Notes under the pieces: generated by a model | What the model was told of the DNA's origin: nothing | Seen by the model: only the letters and a program-made list of their open reading frames with translations | The model's database searches: none | Shown: one piece after another, positions 10,456 to 20,590 of the stretch | Layout of the letters: every line of letters begins with the position of its first letter | Position numbering within the stretch: the stretch's first letter is position 1 | Position numbers and translations under genes: made by a program | Assembly: GCA_902729315.2 (NCBI GenBank) | Contig: LR746264.1 | Coordinates: 6,411,878-6,475,877 of the forward strand | DNA length: 64,000 bases | DNA from: Spirodela intermedia | Lineage: Eukaryota; Streptophyta; Magnoliopsida; Alismatales; Araceae | Direction of reading: 5' to 3'

Positions 10456-11161
10456 GAGAAGAAATTACCTTGGTTTGCACATTATGTTAACTATCTTGTT
10501 TTAGGAATAGTTCCAAAGGAGTGGGGCAATAATAAGAGGAGGAAATTCCTCAAGGATATTCGATTTTATTTTTAGGATGAACCTGCTTTATTTTACCAAG
10601 GTGCTGATCTTATCCTCAGGAGATGTGTACCAAAAGAAGAACATAAATAGGTGTTATAATGCTACCATTCAAAACCAGGTGGAGGACATTTTTTTTCAAA
10701 AATCATGACACACAAGGTATTAGAAAGTGCATTTTATTGGCCTACATTATTTAGAGATGCCCATGACTTTTATCTTAAATGTTTACCTTGTCAATTAGCC
10801 TTAAGTATTGATAAAAGAGATCATATGTCCCTCAAACATATTATCGAAGTTGAAATTTTGATCTATGGGGAATTGATTTTATGGGTCCATTTTCTAATTC
10901 AGATGGGAATGAATATATTCTTATGGGAGTGGACTATGTTTTTAGATGGGTAGAGTCTATAGCTACTAGGACATGTGATAGTAAAGTAGTTGTGAAATTT
11001 ACTGAAAAATTTATTTTTACTAGATATGGATGTCCTAGAGCTATTATTAGTAATGGAGACTCACATTTTTTTAACTCTAGATTTAGACATTTTTTGAAAA
11101 AGTATGATGTGAAGCACATGATCACTACTCCTTATCATCCACAAGCCAATGGGCAAATTGA
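10456..11161 (+). pseudogene. gypsy-1 integrase, N-terminal and core domains
   Basis: It reads KLPWFAHYVNYLV, then the HHCC zinc-binding domain (CYHSKPGGGHF ... CLPCQ) with several stops (for example near 10456 and 10573). The catalytic core follows: [16 protein letters not shown], then [20 protein letters not shown] with SNGDSHF where an intact element would carry the second catalytic Asp (IIxDGGxHF), then [10 protein letters not shown]. It is broken at 11162 by a solo LTR of another family. The C-terminal part continues at 12873. Confidence 0.85.
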
Positions 11162-12872
11162 TGATGACTTGTGAAAACTATATGTTAATCTATTATCAAA
11201 TCAGGGAGAATAATATATATTTGAGAAAGATTTCACAAGTTATCATGTTAATTATTTTATTTGTTATTTAAATAAACCTCTCTAAATCTTAATTTAAATT
11301 GATATTTTATGAATAAAAAGAAACCTGATGATAATTTATTTCATATATTGAGGCTTAATTCTTATTTATTTTATTTTTAAATGAAATTTTAATGTGCTAG
11401 ATTTTTATGATTAATTGAAATATATTTTATGCAAATTTTCTAAAATTTTTAGGTATAAAATAAATATAATATGAGGCCATCATTATTATATATGATAATA
11501 CTCGCATAATATTTTTGATATGAGACTAAATGTATCTTGTTATTCTTTTCAGATCTGATGGTAATGCGATCATAGTGGTCAGATCCGACGCATCGCATGA
11601 AGCCATGTCACTGCCACCGTCATACAAAAAAGTAGCTCCAAGATCCAACGGTGACTACTAGTAGATCCGACGATCCAAGAGATGCCACATCGCAGCCATT
11701 GAGGCATCAAAAGTAATTGCTAATCCAACATGGCTATCATGGCATCCGAGGCACACAAATCCCGATAAAGCATGTGCAAAAGAAGCAAGAGCCGATGGAT
11801 ATCTAATAGTGATTATTGGGCCGCGTCCCCCTCTTCAGAGCAAAATGACGGTGCGAGGATCCAATGATCTTCATCGAACCACGTGTCGTAGAATACATTT
11901 ACAAATATCAATTATCATCTACTAAAATAGATGATATCAATTATTCTCTCGCATTGTAGAAGGGTATATGTTCAAATATTGATTATCAGCTGGTAAAATA
12001 GATAATATTGATTACTATTGTGTGAGAAAATGAGAAAATGCCAAAAAAATAGAGAAAAATTAGCAAAATATAGTAAAAAATAGGAAGTCAAAATAGAAAA
12101 TGTGATTTGCAGATCTGGGGTACAAAAAGGAGGAAGAGGGGATAGAAAGGGAGCCTTTTCTGAGTTGTTCTTGAGAGAAAATATTGTTCTTCTTTCTCAT
12201 GCGAAAATAGAAATATGAAGAGTGCATCGTTGATTTTGATTATTCCATTCTACCCTTTTCACCTTAAATTCATTCTGCTGAAGTAGATGCAAGACTGAGA
12301 AACACTACCTAGAGGTCGACATCAAGCCATTCATTCTAAGGGAATCTGAAGAGTGCATTGCTGATTTTGATTGTTCTCTTCTACCTTTTTCACCTTAAAT
12401 CCATTTTGTTGAACTAGATGCAAGATTGAGAAGTGCTACCCAAAGGTTGACATCAAGCCATGCATTCTAAGGGTTGTAAGTTTGATTTTTAATAGAGTTT
12501 TTATTTTTTTCTTATTTAATCTGTGAAATAATTTTATTTTCTTACATTTAATTATTTCTTTACTTGTTTTTCTTCTATTTTTATCATTCCAAAGAATATT
12601 TAGTTTACTAATTTTAATTTATTCAATTTATAAATTTATATTTACATTTATTTATTATTTATTTCCTTTATTGCTTTGAATATCAATTTAATTCTTCTAA
12701 TCAATTTTATAATTATTTAAATTATAGAATAAAAAAATATATTTTAAAAGTCTTCCCTAAGGAGACGACCTAGCTCACCAGTATATCTATTTAATTTTTT
12801 TTTTTTGTGTTTCTGGTTCTAAAAATTATTAAAATTGATTGATGATTCTAATGATGACTTAGAACCACATCA
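11162..12872 (+). mobile_element. Solo LTR of a second family ('X') inside the gypsy-1 integrase
   Basis: The 1711-bp insert starts TGATGACTTGTG and ends GAACCACATCA, that is TG...CA. It is flanked by ATTGA (11157-11161) and GTTGA (12873-12877). Removing it restores the integrase reading NGQ-VELCNRE across the junction, which supports the boundaries. It carries two related segments with TCTACTAAAATAGAT and CTGGTAAAATAGAT, the second also found in the gypsy-4 LTR near 57195, so the two LTR families may be related. A direct tandem duplication of 131 bp lies at 12217-12478. No coding sequence was recognised. The strand is assigned from the AAGGAGACGACCTAG motif near the right end and is tentative. 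Confidence 0.75.
12217..12478. repeat. 131-bp tandem duplication in LTR X
   Basis: GAAGAGTGCATCGTTGATTT begins one copy at 12217 and its near twin begins at 12348. Both run through ATCAAGCCAT.CATTCTAAGGG. Differences of several bases show the duplication is not recent. Confidence 0.8.
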
Positions 12873-13500
12873 GTTGAACTGTGCAATAGAGAAGAAAATC
12901 TTACAAAAAGTGGTAAGGATTAATGGTAAAGATTGGTCAAGAAAGTTAGATGAAGCATTATGGGCTTATAGAATAGCATACAAGACTCCTCTTAGTATGT
13001 CTCCTTTTAGATTAATATATGGTAAAGCTTGTCATCTTTCAGTTGAGTTAGAGTATAAATCATTTTGGGCCATAAAGAAACAAAATCTTTTTCTAGATGA
13101 TGCAGGTAAACACATAATGCTTCAACTACTTGAATTGTTGAAAATAAGAGAGAAAGCTTATGAGAACTCAAGAATCTACAAAGCCAAGATGAAGACCTTC
13201 CATGATAAGAGTTTGAGAAGAAGATCATTCAAAGAAGGACAATAAGTCTGGCTTTTCAATTCTCACCTTAAAATATATCTTGGAAAACTTAAATCTAGAT
13301 GGGATGGTCTATATATTATTTTAGAGATCTATGAATGTGATGCTATTTTAATTTTTGATCTAGAAATAGGAAAAAGCTTCAAAGTCAATTGACAAAGACT
13401 CAAGCCATATCTAGAAGTAGAGTCACTTCATACTAATGAAACTATCTTACTTGAGGAGCCTCCTAAACATGAGAAAGAAAACCTATTTAAAGAACCTTAG
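12873..13500 (+). pseudogene. gypsy-1 integrase, C-terminal part
   Basis: The integrase continues as ELCNRE...ILQKVVRINGKDW, KLDEALWAYRIAYKTPL and SMSPFRLIYGKACHLSVELE, the conserved end of the Ty3/gypsy integrase core. It goes on with the C-terminal segment (MKTFHDKSLRRRSFKEGQ, then a stop at 13243, then WDGLYIILEIYECDA). The frame 12835-13245 is open for 136 codons, although its first ~13 codons belong to LTR X. The coding remnant ends near 13500 with EEPPKHEKENLFKEP. Confidence 0.85.
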
Positions 13501-13748
13501 TAGCTCCTTTCATCTATTTTCTTTAGTTTTTTTTTCTTTTGGTTCTCTTTCTTTTGTCTTATTTCTTTTTATGTCCTTTAGTTTCTACTTTCAAGTAGTT
13601 GCTTTCTAGAAATAAAACAAGCACTAAGAGGCACAACATCACCACAATAAGAGTAAGATATGAAGAAAGAGAGTTACCCCCCTGAGTTTGCATTTCATAA
13701 AACCCCTAAATATTTTATTTTCATTGCATTGAGGATTATGCATGAATT

Positions 13749-13767
13749 AAGTGGGGGGGGGGGGGAG
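13749..13767 (+). other. Polypurine tract of gypsy-1, with a 13-G run
   Basis: AAGT followed by thirteen G and AG is the purine-rich primer site for plus-strand DNA synthesis. It follows CATTGAGGATTATG, a phrase that also precedes the G-rich tracts of gypsy-2 (26580) and gypsy-4 (61708). The LTR would be expected to start just downstream. Confidence 0.7.
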
Positions 13768-13855
13768 TATTTTATAGTCTATATTTCTTGAGCTATGTTC
13801 CCTCTTTCTTCATACATTTTTGGGAGTTGGGAATTTTAAACTCCACCTCGAAGAG

Positions 13856-15470
13856 TGATAAGTCTTTATTATCATGAATTAATAATTAGTAAATAATATA
13901 GTTTTAGTATTAACTCATGATAAATAGACTTATATTTATGTTAAAGTGTGAAAAGTAGTTTTCACTTGATTAGTGTGAATTTTTAGGTAATTATATGATT
14001 TTATACAAATTTATATAATTTTTATAATTTTACTTTTGAGATAAATGAAGAAAAATAAATTAAAATAAAAATAAAACAAAATGAGGAAGACTCGTCGGCT
14101 AGCTAGGCCCACAAGTAGGCCAAAAGCATAGTCAGGGAGTAGTCGTGAGCAGGGGCTTGAGCGGCTTGGACCGATAGGAGCATGTGTGCGCCACTTCCCT
14201 TCCACGTCACTAGTGGCCAGTCGACTGTGGAGCAAGGAGTAGTCATATATGCATGAGAAAGAGACTTGCTTGTAAATATAACATTACTATATATTTTTCT
14301 GAAACTTTGGTGTACAAACGATGTGGGACTAAACCTACATTGCACATTTCTTAGAAAGGGCGGGGCAACCAACACGGGTTTGAATCCTCCTAAAGTCAAA
14401 ACTTATATTTTTTATCTGATTATCACGACTTTTCTATAGATTGTCGGTGAAGGATTAAACAATTAGAATCGTTGGATCATTAGCGAAAATCTCGTCAATG
14501 CGATTCGCAGAGCATTGCTACTAAAATTACTGAATGGTTCACGATAACATGATCGCGAATCCCTCGAGTAAAGCATCTCTGATTGATCGATGAACAAGCT
14601 GTCATCAGAAAGAGGACGATCCGTCGAGCGACGAGTTGCCACCTCTTGAGAGTGTACCAGATGCGATGAAGAGCCTCCTCTTATTGTGCGGACTTGGGGA
14701 TGAAGCTCTCTGACACGTGCCCTACCTCTATCTAACTCCTCTTCGTCGGGTGACAGTCGCCAGAGAGTCGTAAAGTTGACAACCGCCAGAGACGATTCAA
14801 CGACTCATTTCATTGATCTCTAGACTTCGCAGGGAAATCTAGAGATTGCCCACATTGTCTTTGTCCAAGGAGAGTCTTCGAGGCCTTGGACACTACATGA
14901 CGATCCTCCCAAATGCTCAAGATTCAAGTGCATCACCGATGCATTGTCGCTGCGAAGCCGGAACTCTGTTTTCCTGCTTTCAACTTAATTTTTGCTTCAT
15001 TTAATGATAATTTGTGTGATTTAAATTTACCAAAATATACTTCATTCAATTACGATTCTTCTAATTTTTATAGATCTTAATTTAATCAATTAAATCATCT
15101 GTAATCGCTCATGTAAGAATGTTGGGTGGAACTCTATTTCTACTTGATTCATGTTCGTTGGGAGCTGATGTTATCCTGAAGTCCGCACCCTTATTTCCCT
15201 TTTTTGTGAATTTTAAATATATTTCTTTTTATTTTTTAGTATAAAATTTATAAAAAATAGTATTCTTTAAGGAAAATTCTGAATAATTATCAGATATTAT
15301 ATTACATCCTTGAGATTGACTTGAAAAATTATTGCTATTTTTAGAATTTTTATTGAATTATAATTGATATATTTATTTAAAAATACTTCTAAATTTCTAA
15401 AAAGTTATATTTTTAAGTTTTATAAATTTTAAATTTATGTGATTTACTATACAATGACTAAGTCACGTCA
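13856..15470 (+). mobile_element. L1 solo LTR 'b'
   Basis: A 1615-bp solo LTR, TGATAAGTCTTTATTATC to TGACTAAGTCACGTCA, flanked by an exact 5-bp target duplication AAGAG (13851-13855 and 15471-15475). It lies downstream of the polypurine tract, so it probably entered the 3' LTR of gypsy-1. It has the 5' palindrome, a TATATAT element near 14288, the CGATGTGGGAC motif near 14318-14328 and a decayed B-box-like motif near 14376. Confidence 0.92.
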
Positions 15471-15475
15471 AAGAG

Positions 15476-16796
15476 CCCACCTTCTTCTTGACCCAAAGAT
15501 TATGAGTTTAGAAGTTAGACTCTTTGAGTAGATTATAAGCATTTCAAAAGGATATTTGACATGATTTTAGACAACATATATGAGATTTCTCCAATTAGTA
15601 AGAATATCTTGTGAAATGAATTGGGGGGTTGAAGATCAAAGGTTTAAAATACTGACTGGATAATGAAGAATGTGAGTGAAATAGATAGGAACACTCTAGC
15701 TGCTTCATTAGATGGAATCCAAAGTGGAGTAGGAGTATACACTCTAGCTGATTTAAGCCTCTTGACTGTCATGATTATGCATACATTTCATTATTCTTCT
15801 CATGACAAAGAGACCCTTCTATGCCTTATCTTGGGCATGGATCTATCTTGAGCAGATTTATTATTATTATTATTAGTATTCTCTTTTTTTCTGAACTATA
15901 TGTCTCGTTCAGCACCACATAAGCCCCTAAAAAAAAAAAGGAAAAAAAAAAAGAGAGCATGAGGGGATGGTTAGTTTTTTGTTCTTCATCTTCTAATCTC
16001 TTCTCTTTCTTTTGATAAGATGCTCCATCAAGCTTATTTGGTCTCTATTTTTCTTCTCCTTTTGAGAATATTGTTGAGCATTCCCTTACGTTTGCCATTT
16101 TTCTATCTTCCCCCTTTCACTCTAAATCTTGGGAATATTCCATTTGAAGAAATAATATCCTTACATATCTTTCCTTATATCCACCCTCAAATAGTCTTTT
16201 GAGCCATCCATCCATTCTTTTCTTCTTACCTCTAGAGATAGGAGCCATCCCATTATGTTTTATTGATACATTTCTTGATATTCTATGCTAATACAAGAGG
16301 AGAAATGTGTTTACTTCTGCTTTCACCTAGGAGGATAGATAATGGAGTTGTCTAGTGTTAAGCAACGATCTTGAGAGAGAGTGTCCTTGTCTACGAGATA
16401 TGGGAGGCCCAGCTTTTCATCGAGTGAAGTGAGTTTACATCCATTCATAGTATCATACCTATAGAGAAGTAGATTTCCCTTTCTCATATTTATTAGCTCT
16501 TTCAAAGCTAGGAGGGGAATCAACTGACATGTCATTTTACAGGCTAGTGTCTAAATTGTCATGGAAGGTATTCCTCTTTGAGATGTGATTGATATTATTA
16601 ACACTTCATTCTTATGTTTCTTTGATGTCAAAAATAAAATAAAATAAAATAAAATCACTAAAAAAATTCTCTAATTAATTACTAGTTCTCTGTGGTTCGA
16701 CCCTTACTCAATTATACTTTGTGAGGTTAAATATTATAATTTTTTCTTGCTAAGTCTAAAATTTACAATGATTATTACCACATTTTCTAGAATTTA
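15476..16796 (+). mobile_element. 3' LTR region of gypsy-1
   Basis: No genes are recognised; frames of about 60 codons here look accidental. The last ~140 bp (16655-16796: ATTCTCTAATTAATTACTAG, TATACTTTGTGAGGTTAAAT, TTACAATGATTATTACCACA) repeat the end of the 5' LTR at 4360-4467, which marks this as the 3' LTR end. A short run of AAAAT pentamers precedes it, as in the 5' LTR. The left LTR edge was not fixed. Confidence 0.65.
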
Positions 16797-17094
16797 CAAT
16801 GATCCCGTCGATCACTATTTCCTCAACCAGATTGGCGTCAAAACCTGCCAACAAACTCTAAGACTACGGTAGAATTTTTTGTACAAATACGTTACTCATG
16901 GTTTGTAAATAAACCATAAGGGCATCTCACATAGAAGATCCTATCTTTCACAAAATAATAACAACGTTTAAACAAAAACTCGATCTGCTTCATCTTCTTC
17001 CCCATATTTTAATTGTGAAATTAGATCATTTCGTTTAAGCTTGAAACTCCATGATAGTCTTGGAACATGAGTCTCTCTTGCTGTGAGATCTTAG
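16797..17094. other. Gene-free spacer between gypsy-1 and gypsy-2
   Basis: About 300 bp of unassigned sequence between the end of the gypsy-1 3' LTR and the start of an L1 LTR fragment. No open frame, repeat or motif was recognised. It may be older host DNA. Confidence 0.4.
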
Positions 17095-17280
17095 TGATAA
17101 GTCTTTATTATCATGAGTTAATAATTAGTAAATAATATAGTTTTAGCCTTAACTCATAATAAATAGACTTATCTTTATGTTAAATTATAAAAAGTAGTTT
17201 TTAATTAATTAATGTGAATTTTTAGTTAATTATATAATTTTCTACAAATTTATATGATTTTTATAGTCTTATTTATTTAT
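17095..17280 (+). mobile_element. L1 LTR 5' fragment (truncated 5' LTR of gypsy-2)
   Basis: It begins TGATAAGTCTTTATTATCAT and follows the L1 sequence for about 186 bp, including the whole terminal palindrome, to TATAGTCTTATTTATTTAT. There it joins RNase H coding sequence directly. The junction implies a deletion of the rest of the LTR plus gag, protease and RT. It could also be an unrelated LTR fragment. Confidence 0.65.
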
Positions 17281-17929
17281 ACTAATCATGTAGTGTTAAA
17301 ATATTTGTTAAAGAAAAAAGATACAAAGCCACGTTTATTAATATAAATTTTATTGTTGTAGAAATTTGACTTAGAAATAAAAGTAAAAAAGGTTTCAAGA
17401 ATGTTGATGCTAGTCATATTTATAGATTGAGTGGTACACGAATAAATGCAACACCTTACAAGATGTAAATCTAGATAAACAACTGATGGTAGCTCAACGT
17501 CAACCATCACCATGGTATGTATATATCGTTAATTTTCTGATTTCTAAAAAACTTCTAGAACAATGGGATAATAATAAAAAATATTATTTCTTTTATAAGA
17601 TTAGAAATTATTTTTGGCATAATCTTGATTTATATTACTTGGGCAATGATCAAATTTTAAAGAGATGTGTTCTTAGAGAAGAATATCATAGCATTCTTAA
17701 CATGTGCCATTCATCTAATTGTGGAGGATATTTTTTTGGACAAAAACAACTACAAATTTTTTCAGTGTGATTTTTATTGGCCTAAAATCATTAGAAATTT
17801 TATGGAATTTAGTAGAACATGTATTTTATGTCAATCTATAAGTAACATAAGTAAAAAAGATGAAATGCCCATGAGTAACATGTTAGTAGTCAAAATTTTT
17901 AATATATAAGGAATACATTTCATGAGTCC
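17281..17929 (+). pseudogene. gypsy-2 RNase H end and integrase zinc-binding domain
   Basis: The remnant opens with HVVLKYLLKKKDTKPR and KFDLEIKVKKGFKNVDASH, the end of RNase H. After a linker with stops come a damaged HHCC domain (CHSSNCGGYFF, FYWPKIIRNFMEFSRTCILC) and SNISKKDEMPMSNMLVVKIF. It stops at FNI*GIHFMSP, exactly where an intact integrase would continue into the core. The minus-strand element gypsy-3 starts here and the core resumes at 25382. Confidence 0.8.
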
Positions 17930-19361
17930 TGACGTGACTCAGTCGTTGTATATTAAATCACGTAAATTAAAAATTTATAAAACTAGAAAAATATATTTTT
18001 TTCAGATATTTAGAAGTATTTCTGAACAAATATATCAATTATAATTTAATAAAACTTTTAAAAAATAGTAGTAATTTTCCAAGTTGATCATAGGGATGTA
18101 ATATAATATTTGGTAATTATTCATAATTGTTCTCAATGAATACGATTTTCTATGAATTTTATATTAAGAAATGAAAAAAAAATATATTTCACAAAAAAGG
18201 GAAATAGGGGTGTGGATGTTGAGATGACATTTGTGCTTGGCAAACGTGAATCGGGCAGAAACAGAGTTTTGCCCGGTGATTCTTACATAAGCGATTACAA
18301 ACAATTTAATCGATCAAATTAAGATTTGTAAAAGCCAAAAAAATTGTAATTGAATAAAGTATATTTTAGTAAATTAAAATCACAAAAATTATCACTAAAT
18401 GAAGCGTAAAGTAAGTTGAAAGCAAGAAAACAGAGTTCCGACGTCACGACAGCAATGCGTCGGCGATGCAGCGGAATCTTGAGCGTTCAAGAGGATCATC
18501 GTGTAGTGTCCACAGTCTCAAAGGCTCTCCTTGGACAAAGATGACGTGGGCAGTCTCTAAATCTCCTTGCAAAGTCTAGAGATCAATGAAGTAGGTTGTC
18601 AAATCGTCTCTGGTGGCTGTCATCCGGTGGAGCGGAAAAATGACGACTTTGCAGCTCTCCGACGGCTGTCGCCCGACAGAGAGGAGCTGGATGGAGGTGG
18701 GGCACCTGTCAGGAGCTTCATCCTCTGGTCCACGCAGCAAGAGGAGGCTCTCCATTGCATCTGGTATGCTCTCAGGAGGTGGCGACTCATCTCCCAGCGG
18801 ATCGTCCACTTTCTGACAACGGCTTGTTCGTCGATCAATTGGAGATGATTTACTTGATGGATTTGCTATCCTTTTATAGCGAATTGTTCAGCAATTTTAG
18901 TAGCAATGTTTAGTGAATCGCATTGACGAGATTTTTGCCGATGATCCAACGATTCTTGTTGTTTAATCCTTTATCGGTGATCTGCAGGAAAGTCACAATA
19001 ATCAGATAAAAATATATGACTTTTGACTCTAGAAGGACTCGAACCTACGTTAGTTGCCTGCCTCTTTTGAGGAAGGTGTGACACAGGTTTAGTCCCACAT
19101 CGGTTGTGTGCTGATTTTTCAGGCGAATATATACTAATGTTAGATTTCTAAGCAAAGTCCTTTCTCTCGCGTGTTCGACCACTCTTTGCCCCACAACCGG
19201 CTGGCCACCGGTGATGTGGAAGGGGAGTGGTGCACACGTGCCCCAATTGGTCCAAGCCGCTCGAGCCTTTGCTTGCGGCTACTCCTCAACTAAGCTTCCG
19301 ACCCGCTTGCAGGCTCAGTTGGCCGGCGGGTCCCCCTCATTTTGTCTTATTTTTTTTTTAT
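17930..19361 (-). mobile_element. L1 LTR 'c' (3' LTR of gypsy-3)
   Basis: Reverse orientation; it begins on the + strand with TGACGTGACTCAGTCGTTG, the complement of the L1 end. It breaks off after CCCCTCATTTTGTCTTATT, so about 270 bp of the LTR start is missing. It keeps GTCCCACATCG at 19092-19102 and ATATATA at 19127-19133, 24 bp apart, and a complementary B-box-like motif near 19036. It is less decayed than the partner fragment at 25109-25381. Confidence 0.82.
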
Positions 19362-20585
19362 ATAGTAGATAAGTAGCTTTTCTTGTAGACAAATTTTGAC
19401 AGTAAGAATGATGTCTCACACCCTCCATGTGTACTCTTCATTTTCAGGGCTTTCACTTTATCTACTTATTTTGCAGCAAGTGTTTTTCTATGCACGATTT
19501 TCGACAATGAGAATGATGTCTCACATCCTCCATGTGTACTCTTCGTTTCTAGATTTGTCACATTGCTCTCTCTTTTTTTTTTTTCGAAATAAGTGATTTC
19601 TCCTCATAAGTCCTATAGATCAAGGTGCAAAATTCTCCATTAAACTCAAACGATCAATAAAATTTTCATATCAAGTGAATACTATCCATCAAGATCATGA
19701 AGTGAAAATCTGTAAAATCAAATCCATGTTATCTATCATGTATCCAAGGAGTATTCTAACATTTCATGCTACTAGATCATTCTTTTGACTCAATAATAAT
19801 CTTCCTAGTATTTTTTGATATCAATCAATCTAATTGATTTTATTTTTTATTCATGTAATATGATGTAAGAATTTATAAATTAGATAGTTCTAACAATTTT
19901 GTTTTTTGTTTTCAGTTCTATTTTTAGCATCGATAAATTTGTCAAAAATAAATCAAAACTATCCTCTTTATAGCTGTAATTTTGAATTTCAGTAATATAT
20001 GTCTAGGAGATTGAAATGTGAGAAAAGGGTCTCTAGAATTTCAAATTTTGGGCTATTTTTTGTCTACTATTTTTGACAATATGTTGTTCTTGACAAAAAA
20101 CCAAAAATAGATGTTGTAGTTTTTCTAAATTTTATTTTATTTTTATTTTTTTAGTTGTTGTTCTAAGTTAAATAAAATGCAAACACATGTTCTTAATCGT
20201 CTTACAGCATAAATTAATAATGAATACTTCACTCCCCAACTTAAAAATGACATTGTCTTCAATGACACAGAAAAATCAAAATAGAATATGCAGAAAATAT
20301 AATTTTCACGTACAACATGCATGTGCAAAGTTACGCATTAAAAATATTTTCATAAATGATAAAGCTCAAAAAGACATCACCTCAACCTCATTTTTAATTT
20401 TCTACTTCATCCTACATCCTCCTCTTACACTTTTTCAAAAGAACAAATACAAAAATAAGTACTGTGAAATTCTAAGAAAAATAAAGCTTAAAGAAAATGA
20501 AACAAAATGAAATAAAAACCATGAGTTGCCTCCCATGCAATGCTGAATTTAATGTCTTCAGTTGACAATTCTTAGATCATATAAG
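19362..20585 (-). mobile_element. 3' untranslated region of gypsy-3
   Basis: The stretch is an inverted, diverged copy of 26280-27480. Shared landmarks include a twice-repeated CACCCTCCATGTGTACTCTTC (near 19418 and 19528), CTCCTCATAAGTCCTATAGATC, and the G-rich tract seen here as its complement CTCCCCAACTTAAAAATGACA (near 20230). It also codes weakly for the last pol residues (LHGRQLMV). The frames listed for this area are not genes. Confidence 0.72.
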
Positions 20586-20590
20586 ATGAT

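Larger units (their letters stand above)
4346..16796 (+). mobile_element. gypsy-1: Ty3/gypsy LTR retrotransposon, Athila/Tat-like, with three nested solo LTRs
   Basis: A decayed element in + orientation. It holds the 3' part of a 5' LTR (4346-4470), a primer-binding site, gag, protease, RT, RNase H, integrase, a polypurine tract, and a 3' LTR whose end (about 16655-16796) repeats the 5' LTR end (TATACTTTGTGAG..., TTACAATGATTATTACCACA). The order protease-RT-RNase H-integrase defines Ty3/gypsy. A TGGCACCGTTG-type primer-binding site and a long proline/glutamine gag favour the Athila/Tat branch. Three solo LTRs were inserted later: 8043-9749, 11162-12872 and 13856-15470. Every open frame is broken by stops or frameshifts, so the element cannot move on its own. 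The 5' LTR is truncated in the microsatellite. Confidence 0.85.

Noticed and set aside
11156-12865. A 9-bp duplication TGATGACTT at both ends of the 11.16-12.87 kb insert, suggesting a Mutator-type element
   Set aside because: Shifting the borders gives TG...CA ends, a 5-bp duplication (ATTGA/GTTGA) and a restored integrase frame; no terminal inverted repeats exist.
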